Assembly: GCA_023374025.1 (NCBI GenBank)
Contig: SIJG01000144.1
Span: 183,742-247,741 of the forward strand
DNA from: Heterodera schachtii
Lineage: Eukaryota; Nematoda; Chromadorea; Rhabditida; Heteroderidae
Length of the DNA stretch: 64,000 nt
Direction: 5' to 3'
The notes under the pieces are model-generated. The model ran no database searches. It worked only from the letters and a program-made list of their open reading frames with translations, and was not told the origin of the DNA. Below are positions 12,101 through 25,986 of the stretch, in pieces. Each line of letters begins with the position of its first letter. Position 1 is the stretch's first letter. Made by a program: the position numbers and the translations under genes.

Positions 12101-15100
12101 AAATTTTCATATTTTGGTAATATTCTTACGCTAATAAATTGTTTTTATTTGTTTGGTATAATATATTTAATTAATTATTATTTAGATATTTCTGCTCACT
12201 TGCCACCACATAAAGTATTGCTTACCTCATTTTATTTTCATTAGTAAAATTTATTTTATTATTATTTTATAAATTTTTTAAATAAATCATTTTATTTTAA
12301 ATGTTTACCATAAATTTATTATAATCGCATGCAAAATGTTATTTTTCTTTAATAATATTTTTAGATTTTTCTATTTTATTTTATTTGTCATAATTTTTTT
12401 ATATTTATATAGATATGCATTAAAATTTCTCTACTTTTATGTAAATGATAGATTTCAATTGCTTTTCTTGAATAGTATTTTTTTAGATTTTTGCATCAGG
12501 TTAAAGTTTTGTTGAATTTTTTTAGGTTAGTAAATTTGTTGATAATTTATTAACTCTTTCTTTCGGAAACATTGCTTATACATATGTTTTTGTTAAATAA
12601 AATTTTATTTTAATTTACTATTATTATTAATATTAAATTATAATCTTTCAAAACCTTTAATGCATATTGTTCGCTATTTAATATATTTTTTTTCACGCCA
12701 TTTAAAATTTTTCCTTTGACCCAATATTTTATAAAGAAATATTAAAATATTTAATATGCATTTTTTTTTTCTTATATAACTTTAACTCGCAATGTTTTTC
12801 CATATTAATTGATTTATACCATTTTTACACTCTTATATTTATAAATCTTACAAGCCTAAAATATTATTTAGGCGAGAAATATCAGTTTAAAGAAATAATT
12901 TATTGATTTCGTTTTTCCGAAATTATAATTTTTAATAATAATATTGCTTATTTAAAATATAACGTATGTATAATTTAATAGGAAATCCATGAAAAAAAAT
13001 AATTTTTTAAAGTTTATTAAGTATGATTTACTATGAATATTTAATAAATATCAAATTAATTACTTTAGTGCATCTATTATATATTAACAGACTCGTATAC
13101 ATTTTTGAAAGTGAATAGTGATTATTAAATTAAGCAACTAAAATTTTTTAAATTTATTTTAACTTGTGATAAATATACTTTTCTAATTATAAAGAATAGA
13201 TTAATAAATGAAAAACTAAACAAAACAATTAATCTTTGTAATTATTTAATATTACTGAAAATGATTTTTTATTATTATACTATAAAATATGAATCATAGT
13301 TTAAAAATATCTATGAGATATATTTAAATTTGCATATTTCGCTTTTCGCATTTCGCTTTTTATTTTTTAATTTGGCCTATCCCTGGTACCAATAATTAAA
13401 AAGTTACTTGTTTTAAGCAAAGTTATGGTTATTTGAAGAGAAATTCATTAATAATTAATCAACATAGATATATATCATTTTGGTATTTAAGAAAGTTGCT
13501 ATATAATATTATTTTTCGAATATAAATATTGAATAAAGTAATGTATTAATTATATCATCATTTATACATTTGTTATAAATTAAAATTTTTTTTATTATAT
13601 TATAAAACTTGACTTTTTATTAAAAAAAGAAACATTGTTTAAAATAAAAAGCTTTATTTAAGTATAAAAATTTAGATCAAATATTTTTTTGTTCATAAGT
13701 GATTAATTATGGTTAGGTTATTAAGCTTTGTAATCATTTGAAAATTAATTTTTTTATTAATTATATTTATAAATATTATGTCATTTAATATATTTTTATA
13801 TTTTTAAATATTATGTCATTTTATAATTTTGTTACATATTTTCATTCATAAATATTATAATTTATTTATATAATAAAAAAATATTGAATTAAAAAATGAA
13901 TGCAAAATAAATTACACTTTTCTTTTAAAATAAAGGTAAATTATGAAGAGAAACTATAAAAAATAACGATACATTTAAAAAACCAATTAAAAACTCTTAA
14001 TCATCATTAATCACATAATTTTACAATAATAAAAATTAACAATTTGCAAAAATCAAAAATAAAAGTAAAAGTGATAAAAAACAATAATTTAAATAATTTG
14101 AATTTATTCATTCTATAAAAAATATAAAAGCAACAAAATAACTTTTCTAATATTTTGGTATTACAAACCCCATGTAATGCATTATTACTTTTGTGTTAAA
14201 AAATTAATATTAAGGAATTTTTTAAATTGTAAATAATTTATAATATTTTTTTTTCTTTTTTACAAATAAGTATATTTTCATTAAAAAACCCAATATTAAT
14301 TATTTTTCGTTAAAAACTAAAGCTTTAAATTCAATAAGTGATTAGTGACTAGATTTTTTTTCTATTTTCTAAATATGATAATATTTTTCATTAATTTTAG
14401 TTTTCTATTTTAATAAATTATGTATAAAGAATTAATGCCTTCGCTTTTTTTCAATAATCACATATAATACAATCTTTTGTAAATGTACTTTAAATATTTT
14501 TTATAATAAAATTACATATATCATTTATTTTAAATTTATTATTTATTTAAATATTACTTTTTATTGTTTTTAATCATTTTCTTAGCTCATATACGATTTA
14601 TTTAATTAGAGATTAAAAAATAATTAAATGTTATTTAAAACAAAAAAATTGTTAAATAATAGATTTACTCAGAATATTAATTGATTATTGGTATTTTAAT
14701 TTGGATAATTGAATGTTGTTTTGATGATTCAAAATATATATATAAAAAATTTAAATAAAAGTTTTTATCACTTTTTTCATTACATATATACAGACATGTT
14801 TCTTCGGCTAAAATTATACCGAAAATCATCCACAAATTTATATATTCAAAATGATGATTTTAAAATTATAATTTCTGAATTTTATTTTTATGTTGTTTAT
14901 TTAATTTCTTTTCTTAATGATATATTGTCCCTTATATTTTACAAATTATGAAATTAAATCTTCTTTTAGGATTGATAGTCCCATATTATAAATTATTAAT
15001 TATGTTTAATTTCTAATCATTATTTTTTGTAGAATTATTTAAAAAGTTTTTATTTTTATGACTCTATTTAACAACAGTTTATTGTATGATTTTTACATCA

Positions 15101-18100
15101 TTGGTATATGACTAATCTCAGTCATTAGCTATGTTGTATAATAAATAAATCTTTTTTACCATTATTAGCTCCACGAAAAAATACAAAATTTGACGTAAAA
15201 AACAAAAGAAATAATTTTTTAATATGAAATTTATAAAAAAACATGAATATTAAATTTTAGTGAAGTCTGAAAGATTAATTTAAAAGTATATAAAAATCCA
15301 AAAAACTTTAATTACTGACAACTCTGAAGAAAAGATGTTTTTTCTTTATTCTTATATATATTTTATATCCTCGCTCAAAAAAATATTTCAAAATATTCAC
15401 AAGAGAAATTTATACTATTAAAGAATAAAATAAATAAGTGATTAAATTCTAAGAAAAACTAGAATTTTTTTAGCATAATGAGAAAAATAGATTAAAATAA
15501 ATAAATTAGATTTAAAAATTATTAAAATAAACTTTCAAATCACATGGATAACCAAAAAAATAGAAAAATAATGTACATCTGTTCTGGATCCCAAACAAAG
15601 AAATATTTACAAAAAGAAATAAAAAAATAAAATTGCAATACTTAAGGCAAATAAATAAATTAGTAAACTATTATTTTTTGAATAATAAGATGGATTATTT
15701 AATATGTAAATATGAATTAAAGGCTAAAAAAATTAATTTACTAAAAAATTTGTATGAAAAATAAGGAAAAAACAATAATATAATTTTATTATAAAAACAA
15801 TACTAGGGGTATATTAAAGTTTTTTAAAAGATGAGTAAGATTTTATAATTAAAAAGTAAAGAAACAAGCGAAAAAGCATTGTTCTATATAAAATAACAAA
15901 TTAAAAAATTTTATTTTTAAAATTAATATTTATTCAAAATATTATTTATCTTTAAAATGGATTAAATTGTTGAGCCATTTCTGAATCATCGCACAAAGCA
16001 TGTGATAAGCATATTTATTTACGAGTAAAATTTTTATTTAAAACAAAAGATAAGTAAATTAAAGTGATCTTAAATAAAAATAAATTTACAAATTTTCGAG
16101 AATGAACGAATATTACAAAATTAATAAAAGTTATATTTAGTATGAATGAATTCTTAATTAAGAATATTAAAAATTTATTTTCTATGATTTAAATATAAAT
16201 TTCTATAAAATTATTTTTAAGTCAATATATTAAAAAAAATGAAAATTTATATCTTATTTTAACTGGGTATTTCGATTTTCTCAAGAAAATTATAATTAAG
16301 ATCGACATGTCCAATCTTCTAATTACTAATAAATCTCTTTACAAATTTTTTTTAAAAACATCTACCTTAATTCTTATAAACATTAATAGTAAATTGAAAA
16401 TTAAAATAGCTATTTTAAAATTTAAATATAAAATAGTCAAAGATATAAATGATATAGTATATTTAACCGTTTCAATCTATAATATAGCTTAATTTTTAGT
16501 TAATTAAATCCATATGGGTCAATGATTAATTTTATTGATATTTGATTATTTTTCCGGTGGATTTATTTTATAATATAATAATTATTTAAATTGTGTGAAA
16601 TAATCAAAGTAAAAAGAAAAGTTAACTTTTACACTAATAAATATTAAAATTATAAACTTTGTTATGAAATATGAATAAAGCATTAAAACTTAAATAAACC
16701 CGACAGAAAAATTAATTCTATTTTCTATTTTGTTAATTTATTTATATCTCCTATTTTATTGCTTACATTTATTTTAAATAATAAATAGAATTAATTAAAT
16801 TATTCCAATTCATTATGTCCATTTATAATTGTATATTATATTTAAAATTTTCTTTATAAATTTTCCTATTAAAAGCTCTAGAATTAAATTGCATGCTGTT
16901 AATCATTTAATTCATTTTTCTAACTTTTATATTTAATAATTAAGTTTTGCTTTTTTTAATTCATTTCCATAAAAACATTATCTTATTATGATCCGTAAAA
17001 TTTAAATCAACCTTAATCAATATATAATTATTTAAAGACAAATATAAAAAAACAGTTATTTTTTTAATGTTAAAATAAGATGAAGAGACAACAAAGTGAG
17101 TTTTTACAAGATATTATGTTAAATGTTTTTTTGATTATATTTATTCAGGTTTATAAAAATAGCTTTTATGTTTATTGGATAACTGGTTTTATTATCTGCA
17201 TTTTACACCAAAAATAAACCTATATACTAACCGAAAACAACAAAAACAATAAAAATACAATTATAACATCATACAATAAATTAATTATTAAGCGTTAATT
17301 AAAAATTAAAGTAAAAAACAATTTGCATTCAAAAATTGTCTTAATTGTAATTTCAAGATATTATACAGCAACTGATGACTGGGAACATAAATCAGCCTTC
17401 AACAAGAGATTAAGACAAAAGAATCTTTATAAATTTAATTTTCATAAAATAAAACAAAATAAATAAATTATGCATAATAATCAAAAATAATTTCTATAAT
17501 TTTGAAAAAGAACTAAAGAAAATAAAAATTTAAATTTAAAAGGTCCAAACGACAAGTAGAAAAGGAGCTCTTTCAGACAACAAGGGAATAATAATAAAAA
17601 TTAATATAAAAATCATTTAATTTATATTAAATAAATAATAAAATGACATCTTATAGATATTTTGAATATTTTTTTATTTATTTAAAAAATATTTATATCA
17701 TTTTTTGGTCTAAACTTACAAAGAAACAAAATATCATTTTTTTTAAATACTAATAAAAATAAATTTCTAATTTTTTATATTATTAGAAAATAAATATTAA
17801 TATAAAATATTTTTGTCTTAATTTAACTCTATACAAATAAGTTGAAAAATATTAATAAAATTTCAAAATAATAAATGATTTGTTTGCTGACCTTTACTTT
17901 TTTAAAGTTTTTTAACCATATTCTTTATTTAGATTAATAGAAAGTAAATAAAAGTGAGAACCAAAAGATGTAGCCAAAATAACAAAATGAATATTTCAAG
18001 TATATTTAATAAAAAAAAATATATTCTAATTTATAAAGCAAATTATTATTTTTATTTACAAATATTGCATTTTTCATTTGTTGAATTTTACTTAGAGACT

Positions 18101-18467
18101 TCTTTTCTTTTTATTCTCATGGAGCAAGACACTGTCTATGATTATAAATTTTTATTTCCTTCAAAATTATTATTTAACAGAAATTTTTTTATGTAATGAA
18201 TGCTAAATATTATTTGTCCAATTTTTTATTGCTATTAAAACTACTTTTTTTGCGGTTCGATTTATTTACAGAATTTATACCAAAAATGTTCAAATTTTCA
18301 AAATTTCTTATGGGAATAGTAAAAAATTAAGAAATTTCTTTTAAAATTCTATAAAAGCAAAAATAGTTTTTTTTTTTTTTTAATTAATAAACTTTTAAGC
18401 TTTATTTACTTAATAATAAAATGGCAACTTCCAACAAAAATTTAAAATAAATGCTAAAAAAAAGAAG
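9171..18467. other. AT-rich sequence with alternating strand skew, no gene
   Basis: A-rich on the plus strand to about 11.3 kb, T-rich from 11.5 to 13 kb, mixed to 15.1 kb, then A-rich to 17.9 kb. The longest frames (up to 80 codons) are Lys/Asn/Phe/Leu-rich and look like chance. A short copy of another repeat is at 10783-10860. Confidence 0.55.
10783..10860 (+). repeat. Diverged copy of the tail of the 51.4-kb repeat
   Basis: ACCAAAATTAAAACTCTCAA and the words that follow (TTTACCAAAAATAAAAAATG) align with about 51771-51836 and the duplicate at 53.5 kb. A related word, TTTACCAAAAATAATAAATG, is at about 36066. This suggests an old interspersed repeat family. Confidence 0.5.
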
Positions 18468-18547
18468 TGCTATGCGAAGGAATTGAACCTGACAAATGAG
18501 CAAATAACGAATTGAATCCAAGAGATTAACCACCAAGCCACAGAAGC
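18468..18547 (-). pseudogene. tRNA-like relic (Leu/Ser type)
   Basis: On the minus strand the sequence contains an A-box-like TGGCTTGGTGGTTAATC and an exact B-box GGTTCAATTCC 49 bases downstream of the start of the A-box. The spacing suits a tRNA with a variable arm. The segment TTGGATTCAATT sits where the anticodon arm should be, and the central CAA would be a Leu anticodon. Only about three acceptor pairs and three T-stem pairs hold, and the anticodon stem is poor, so this is a decayed tRNA gene or a tRNA-derived SINE head rather than a working tRNA. Confidence 0.45.
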
Positions 18548-18660
18548 AATAAATGACTCATTTTTAAAATAAATCTTAATTTAATTAAAAAAAAAATTTC
18601 CTTTCCTCCAACTTTGCTCAACAATTTGATCCAGACCCCCATTCTTAACAGTCTATTTTA

Positions 18661-18792
18661 ATACCCGGTTGGACCCGGACCTACCGGGTCGGGTACCGGG
18701 TATTGGATTTTTAAAAAACCGAGTCCGGGTCCGGGTAGTGAAAAAACCGGGTATCCGGGTCTGGGACCCGGTCGGGTACCCGGACCCGTGCA
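18661..18792. repeat. CCGGGTC-type self-complementary repeat cluster
   Basis: Dense variants of ACCCGG / CCGGGT, such as ACCGGGTCGGGTACCGGGTA and GACCCGGTCGGGTACCCGGA, occur in both orientations, so the segment can fold on itself in many registers. It lies 110 bp from the tRNA-like relic. No clear terminal repeats or target duplication. In style it is related to the CCAGGTC arrays at 47 and 48 kb. Confidence 0.75.
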
Positions 18793-21700
18793 GTTTTGAT
18801 TAGCATTTAAATAATTTATGAAATATTTTTATTATATATTTTATTATAAATATTACTATATACAGATATAAATATTTTTAGATTTAGTGCTTTAAATAAA
18901 TTATTTTTAGTTGCTTATTATGAAAGCCATCATAAAAAATAGTTATTGTTAAATAATTTATTTTTACAATTATTTATTATTTTTAATAGATTTACAAATG
19001 ATTTTGAATTCTGTTGTCCACATATATTCGAGCCAATATGATAGTGCAAAAAAAAATTCTTTTTATGTTTTTGCGATTTTTTTGTTTCAAACTCATACTT
19101 TTATTTCTGCGCAAGTTGAGATTTTTAAACAATTTTTCTATTTTTTCAATTAATTTTTGATGCATAATAAAATCAAATTCATATTTGGTTTTAAAATAGT
19201 ATATTTTTTAAAATTATTGCCAATTAATTAGTTAAAAAAGAGGGGAATGAAAAAAGCATTAATATAATTCTTTTTTTTTTGTTAGAAATCTATTATTGCA
19301 ATTATATAAAATATTTTATGCTATCAATAATTTTCTTGTATTAGGGACTGACTAATTAATCGGAACTATTTATCATTAAATAATTCGTCTTGTTTCATCT
19401 GTTATATAATTTATAATTATTTTTTTATTTGAATTTTCTAAAAAATAATTTTATTTTGAGAATTATAATGAAGTTTAATTTAACATAATTAACTTATTAT
19501 TAAAAGCTGACTATTCAATTATATAAAATTGAAGGTAAATTATTTAATAATTATTATTTAAATTGTCATTGTAATAACTTATATTCACATGATAATTGTC
19601 CTGAATTGTTACTTTTATAAGTGAATAATAATGTTAATAATTTGTTAAGCTAAATTGCCACCATTAGTGAAGCCAATATTTCGTAGTCATGGATCTTCTT
19701 ATATGTTAAATGAATTGAATTACGAAGTGAAAGAGGAAAAAAGTACACAGAAGCATTCGAAAGGAAAAAGGGCAAAAATATTAATAGTCCAGAAAAGATA
19801 AACTTTTTTTTTGAAATAGAAGGACATGAAAATGGCGACAAAAAAAAATGCCAAATTTGTTATTGTGTTAATTTATCAGCTTTGCATTTTCTACAATAAT
19901 CTCAATTGCTTTTTCCGCTTTTGCATTTTCATCCTCGGCAATTTTTTTTCGTATTTTCATACATTTTTTTATTTTTTGGTTCAAATTCTTTACGAAGTTT
20001 TGAAATTTTTGCTTTCATTTTATTTTTTGATGCATTTTCTCCACTTTTTTCAGTTATTTTTTTAGTTGGGACCTTTCTTAAATGATAATTTTTCCGTGTG
20101 CCTACATCTCAAAATTTAAAAAAGAAATAAAAGGACGTAAAAAAACATTTGAATAAAATTAAGCCACCAATTAAATACTTACTTAATATAATAAATTTAT
20201 TTCAAAATGTCTGCTGAAAATCATAAGCCAAATAGGATATATAAGATAAATTGAAATTTTTATTGATTTTACATTTAGAAGATTTTTTATTTGTAAAATT
20301 CTCGTGCCGAAATGTTTATAAAATTCCTCTTGCAAAAGCCTTTTTTGAATTATGTTTTTAACTTAATTCTCATGAATAATTATTTTATTTTAGTATTTGT
20401 AATATGAAAAAAAAACTAAATATTTGTTTTGTATCTTTTTTATTAAACATTTATTAAATCTTTATATGGATAGAATATAAATTTTTGGTGTAATTTATAA
20501 AAAAATAATATTTTTTATAATTTTCATGTTTTTCTAATACGGATATTTATTTTTGAATTTATGTGACAATGATAGATTTTGTTTTTCAAAATTATAGCCA
20601 TCACATTAAATATTATAAATGCAGCTATTGTAGACCTTTAAATTTATTTTTACATTGGAATATTTTATACTCGGTAGTTAAATACCTTTGAGGTCGCAAT
20701 TATTTAGTTAGGATACTAATTTACTTTTTGTTGTTAATTTATATAGATTTAAATATTTAAATATATTTATTTATATCAAATTAAAATTTTCCAGCGCGTC
20801 GGCCCCATTCCCTATTTAAAATGAAAAACATAACTAATTAAGATTTAAATAATATAAGATGTTGAAATCAATTAAATATTTTTTTACTTTACTCTTAATT
20901 TATTGTTGATTTATTGTAAATAATTGAGAAATTATTTCAACAAAAAAAGTGTTTATATATTTTTTCAATCAATCGATTATTTTTGGTATATATGAATTAA
21001 TATCAAGTTTAAAATTAAAAGAATTCAGAAAATATTTTTTTTCAATTTGTTATTTTTATTTCACTTGTATAAATATTTTTGGTTTTTTAATAATTTTTTT
21101 TTTTTTTTGTAATATTTTTGTTTTAATTCTTTTTTATTTCATGCGGAATTTTCTCCGATTGAAGTACTGCTCTTTGTTGTCTCAATCCAAACTAATTTTT
21201 TAATAATAATATTTACAAAAGTATATTTGCTATACAATATGTTTATTTTCACATATTACTCAATTTTCAAGTTTTTAAATTTTTTTAATTATTGATATTT
21301 TAATGATTTTCGATGCTTTTTGAGTTTTACATTAAATTTAGATAATACATATATAAATCAAGCAAATAAATTTGCATTTCATACCAAAAGTCCATTTTCT
21401 TTGTTCGTTTTAATTTAATTATTAAAGTTTTCTTTAAAATTCTCTTAATCAAATTGTTCTTTAAATCATTATCATTGTGTATACCAAAAAAATGTATTTA
21501 ATTGTAAAATGTTTAAATCTTTTAAAAATATTATTTATTTAATGATGTTTAGTTCATTGAATTCTCATTGAAATACAGTATATTTTTGTTTCCCATGCCA
21601 AATTGCCCCAATCTTATTTTGCTTTTTCATGATACGCTGAACAGGAATTATAGTATTAGTCTTGTTCTGTATTTATAAATTGATAACTCAGAAATAAAAA

Positions 21701-24204
21701 TTATTATTACTTTTAAACTTTGAGTTAATTGTCAATGTAACTTATTGTTCATGGAAATTATTTACATTATTAAGTCATTTATAAAAAAGGGTTATAATTA
21801 TATTTTAAAATAAATTTTTAAAATTTTTTCTGGTTTTGTCATTATCTTTTACTGATTTTAAAAATTTCGCATTGATCAAATTGGTTTTTTAGCAAATTTA
21901 GAATTCCACTTTTAATTCGCCTTAACAACATACGTTAGTTACTTTAGTTTTAGCTGAATTAATAAAATTTTCTCTGTTAGGCATCACCGTCAAAGTAAAC
22001 ATAGTAAAACGAAAAGTACATTTTATAAAATTCACATGGGTCAATTCTATTAAACATTAAACCTAAAAAATTAAAAAAATTATAATGCTTAGAGGCGATA
22101 ATATTAATTTTAAATACAAAAATATGAATAAATTCGTAAATATAAATAATACAATAATATCAGTAATCTATCAACTGCAAAAAGGATAAATGAGCCAATG
22201 TTGTAAATGTGAGAAAAAGAATTTATGTCAAGATTTAAAATAATATATTCGAAATCAACAAAATTTATATAAAATATATAAAAATTTATAATTCCTCTTC
22301 AAATAATAATAAAATTCGTTTTTTATTCATTTTTTGATTATAAATTTTGTTATTTAAAAGTATTAATTAGATAAATTTATTATCAAATGTACAGTAAACA
22401 TCAACAAATGAGCAATTATTTAACCTATTTTTATATCAGAAAATTAAATTTTTAAATTATAAATCGAATATCACTCTAAACTTTATTTCACTTTATCTTT
22501 TTTAATATTCTTTATTCAATCTTTTAAAACAATATATAATTGAAATTAATTAGTCTTAATCATTTCTTATATTCTTGTTTAGTAAAATTAATAATGGATT
22601 TTTTTTTTGTTATTTTTTCTCAGAAATTGGAAAATCGTTTTTTCACTTTATAATTTTTTTATTAACCACGATTTTTTCCGAGAATTACTTTAAATCTTAT
22701 TTGGACTCATTTTGTATTCATATAATTCTTTGCATTTTTAAAGTATCTTTTTCATAAAGCTAAACTAAATCTTAACCTGCTTATTGTTGATTTATATGAA
22801 AATTGATTTATTTTTGAATTAATTTGGACTATATAATTTTTATAAACATAATAAAAATTTTGAAGTGATTATAATTTTTATTGAACTCAAAATAATATTT
22901 ATTTTTTTATATTTTTTATTTAAAATGATAATTATTTTATTTTATTTTGTTTTATTCCATGTCAAATATCCAGTGATTTCATGATAATTCACGCAGGTTT
23001 TTTAATGAAATAATATTCTTTTTGACTATTAAATATCAATTCTTACTAACTTTGAAAATAGTGTTTGTTTATTCAATTTTAAATTACTTATTTTATAATA
23101 ATTTTTGCTTTTTATTTCGGTAATTCATAAGTTTAATTATTTATATAATTATTAATTTTGAAAACAAAAATAAGCAGTTATGAGAGTTTTTGTAGCGCGC
23201 CTTAATATTTATAAATTTCAGATAGATTTTTTTGGAAATATACTTTTAATAAATCAATCCATTGTTAAGAAATAGAAGTTTTTCAAAAAAAAAAACATTT
23301 CTTTGTAGGTATAGCGCAAGTCATCTACAATTTAATTATGATTTTATAATAAGTTAATTTTATTTATTTAAAAAATTAAATAATTTTCTATATTTTAAGT
23401 TTTATTTGAATATTTTAAAATAATAGTGAATCTTTTTTTATTATTAAATTATTTATTTATTTATAGTTATTTAATTAATTAATTCCCTTTTTCAATGATT
23501 CGCAATCAAAAGTTTACTCAATTAAAATTCATGAAAGTAAAATTTTTGATTAGCAACTTTTTCAAATTTAAGGTAGATAATTCGCAATTAATTTTTAATC
23601 TTATTGTAATAAAAATTTTTTAATTAAAAATTGTCAATTTTTTTTCATTATTCTTTATGAATTTTAATAGCGTAAATTTTTTATTACGAGCTGTTGAACT
23701 CTTTTCACTGAAATATGTGACTTAACTTAATCCATTGGAATCAATTTTTCCAGCTATAATATTTTTAAAATGATAAATATATTTTTTTCATTTAACTTTA
23801 TTTTTTGATCTAAATAATTTTATTATTTTTTAGCTTATTTGCAAATTCTTTATTTCATTTTAAAAGCAAAAATAAAAAACATTTTTTATATATTTGTTGA
23901 AATATTTTTAAAAAATATTCAAAATAAGACAGTAGTATGTAAATAGTTATTGGAATTTTAAGCACTTTTAAATATCAAACTTTAATTTCTGTAAGTTTTA
24001 TTATATTATTTCAAATATTAACCCAAAAATCAAAAATTATATTAAAATTTAAATTTGGTGTCGGGTTTTTCAGTGCATGATTATTTTAAATTTTAGTAAA
24101 AAAAAATATTAATTTTTTACAATATCTATCCCTAATTATTTTTAATATATTCTGTAAATATATTGGCTAAAATCATAAAATTTGGACATTTTCTTAATAA
24201 AATC
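18793..24204. other. T-rich AT sequence without gene signal
   Basis: Predominantly T-rich on the plus strand. Frames of 60-84 codons near 19.8, 20.9 and 22.6 kb are Phe/Ile/Leu-rich readings of T-rich DNA with no motif. A small GC patch at 20795-20815 is isolated. Confidence 0.55.
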
Positions 24205-24275
24205 TGTTAACAAATTAGAAGTTTTTTTCAAAATTTTTCCCGGCGGTGCCGCCCGGACCGCCCCTGCTCCCGAAA
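24205..24275 (+). repeat. GTTAACAAAT...CCCGGCGG module, copy at 24.2 kb
   Basis: Starts GTTAACAAAT and ends TTTTTCCCGGCGGTGCCGCC plus GGACCGCCCCTG. The same order of words is found at 47280-47350 and, more diverged, at 47459-47525 inside the element at 47 kb. This locus has no CCAGGTC arrays, so the module moves or survives separately. Confidence 0.55.
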
Positions 24276-25471
24276 ATAAATATTGGTTTAAAGTTTCTGC
24301 TGAAAAATGCATATATAAAAATGACTAATTTCAGTAATTATTAAAAATATAGATATTAAATTAATTTTATTGTAACGAAATGTGTAATATTTTGTTTTAT
24401 TTTATAAACTAAATAACTAAGAGCAAACTGATTATTATATTAATTTAATAGAAAATATGATGGCAAAAAAAAGAAAACTCAAAATATTTTATTGAAAATT
24501 AGCATTAATTATTAAAGACAACTAAAATCAACTTGGAATTTGTTAAAAACAAATTATATCTCGGCAAAGTTTAAATGATGCTTTTGCGTGTTGTTCGAAT
24601 ATAATTTATGAAAATTTAGTTGGACAGACTTAAAAAAAAATTAAATACAAATAAATTTTAATTTATCTAATAAAGAGTGTAAAAATGTAAAAAATTATAT
24701 TATTAAAGATTATTAGAATTTATATCATATAATTATTTTTTTCAAATTAAAATATTGGATTTATGACTATTACTTTATATTGTAAGCTTTTGCGATGTTT
24801 TATATTAAAAAATAAATTAAAATTTATTTAATCTATGTTTTATTCATTAAAAAAATATTTCAAGGTTTAATTAAATAAAATATGCGACCTACTATAGAGT
24901 AATTAAATATTTTTAGTTTATTTATTTTTTTTTATTTTATTTTCAGTTAGTAATATTTTAATTATTAATTAATTAATTTTATTTTTTTTTAATTTTCTGT
25001 ATTTTTTTCTTACACACAAACGATTGTTAATTGATTAATGAATGTTTTATTTATTTATAAGAATTTTATATTTATTAATTTTATTTATTTTTTACTTTAA
25101 AATCTATCTCATTTTTATTAATTCCTTACATTCATAAAAATTTTAAACAAGGTTATGTTATTTTAAAATTTAGTTATGAATTATAATTCCTTGTTAACAT
25201 TAGCATTTGTATAAATTGGTTTATGAATTTTGAATAAAACATTTTGGGAGCCTGCTTGGATTGAGATTTATATTTTTTTGAATCATTTAAAAAATATAAA
25301 ACTATTATTTTAATTTTATATTTGTATTTGAATAAATATTAGTAAAAAAATAATTCATCAATATCAATTTATTTTTATAAAATGAAACAAAAATTAAATT
25401 TAAAACTGACAAATTGTATTGTATAATAAATTACCAGCAAAAAATCGAAGGATTGGACGCTTTTCGTTACG
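24276..25471. other. AT-rich sequence without gene signal
   Basis: Mixed A/T sequence; (TTAA) runs near 24.96 kb. Nothing else seen. Confidence 0.55.
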
Positions 25472-25986
25472 GTTTTTTCAGAACCGAAAAAAAACAAATT
25501 TCTCGGTCCGTTTTTTTGGGGACGGGACAAAATCTCGCCGCCGAAATCTCGCCGCCGAAATCTCGCCGGCCGAAATCTCGCCGGCCGAAATCTCGCCGGG
25601 ACAAAATCGCCGGCGAAATCTCGCCGCAGAAATTTCAAAAAAAAATTTTTCAAACAGAAATTTTTCAAGAAAAAATTCTTTTTATAAGAAAATTTAAAGA
25701 AAAAACTATTTTCTAAGTTTTTATTGAAAATTTTTCGAAAAACAGTAAATTTTCATTGCTCAAAAATTTTCAACAATTTTTTTTCTTTAAATTTCTTATA
25801 TAAAAAATTTTCTAAAAATTTTTTCCTTAAAAAATTTCTAAGTTTGAATTTTTTTTTTAAATTTTCTGCGGCGAGATTTCGGCCGGCGAGATTTCAGCCG
25901 GCGAGATTTCGGTGGCGAGATTTTGTCCCGGCGAGATTTCGGCGGCGAGATTTTGGGGTGCACCGTTTTTTTCGGTCAAAAAACGC
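25472..25986. mobile_element. Foldback element with opposed 15-bp GC repeat arrays
   Basis: Two arms of about 240 bp are reverse complements of each other around an AT loop at about 25715-25775. The left arm carries seven units of TCTCGCCG(G)CCGAAA (25532-25630). The right arm carries six units in the opposite orientation (25866-25955), including the same variant unit with GGGACAAAA. Outside the arrays the arms continue as matching AT sequence. Open frames of 90-100 codons across the arms are repeat translations (PKSRR or ARFRP) and not genes. Confidence 0.8.
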
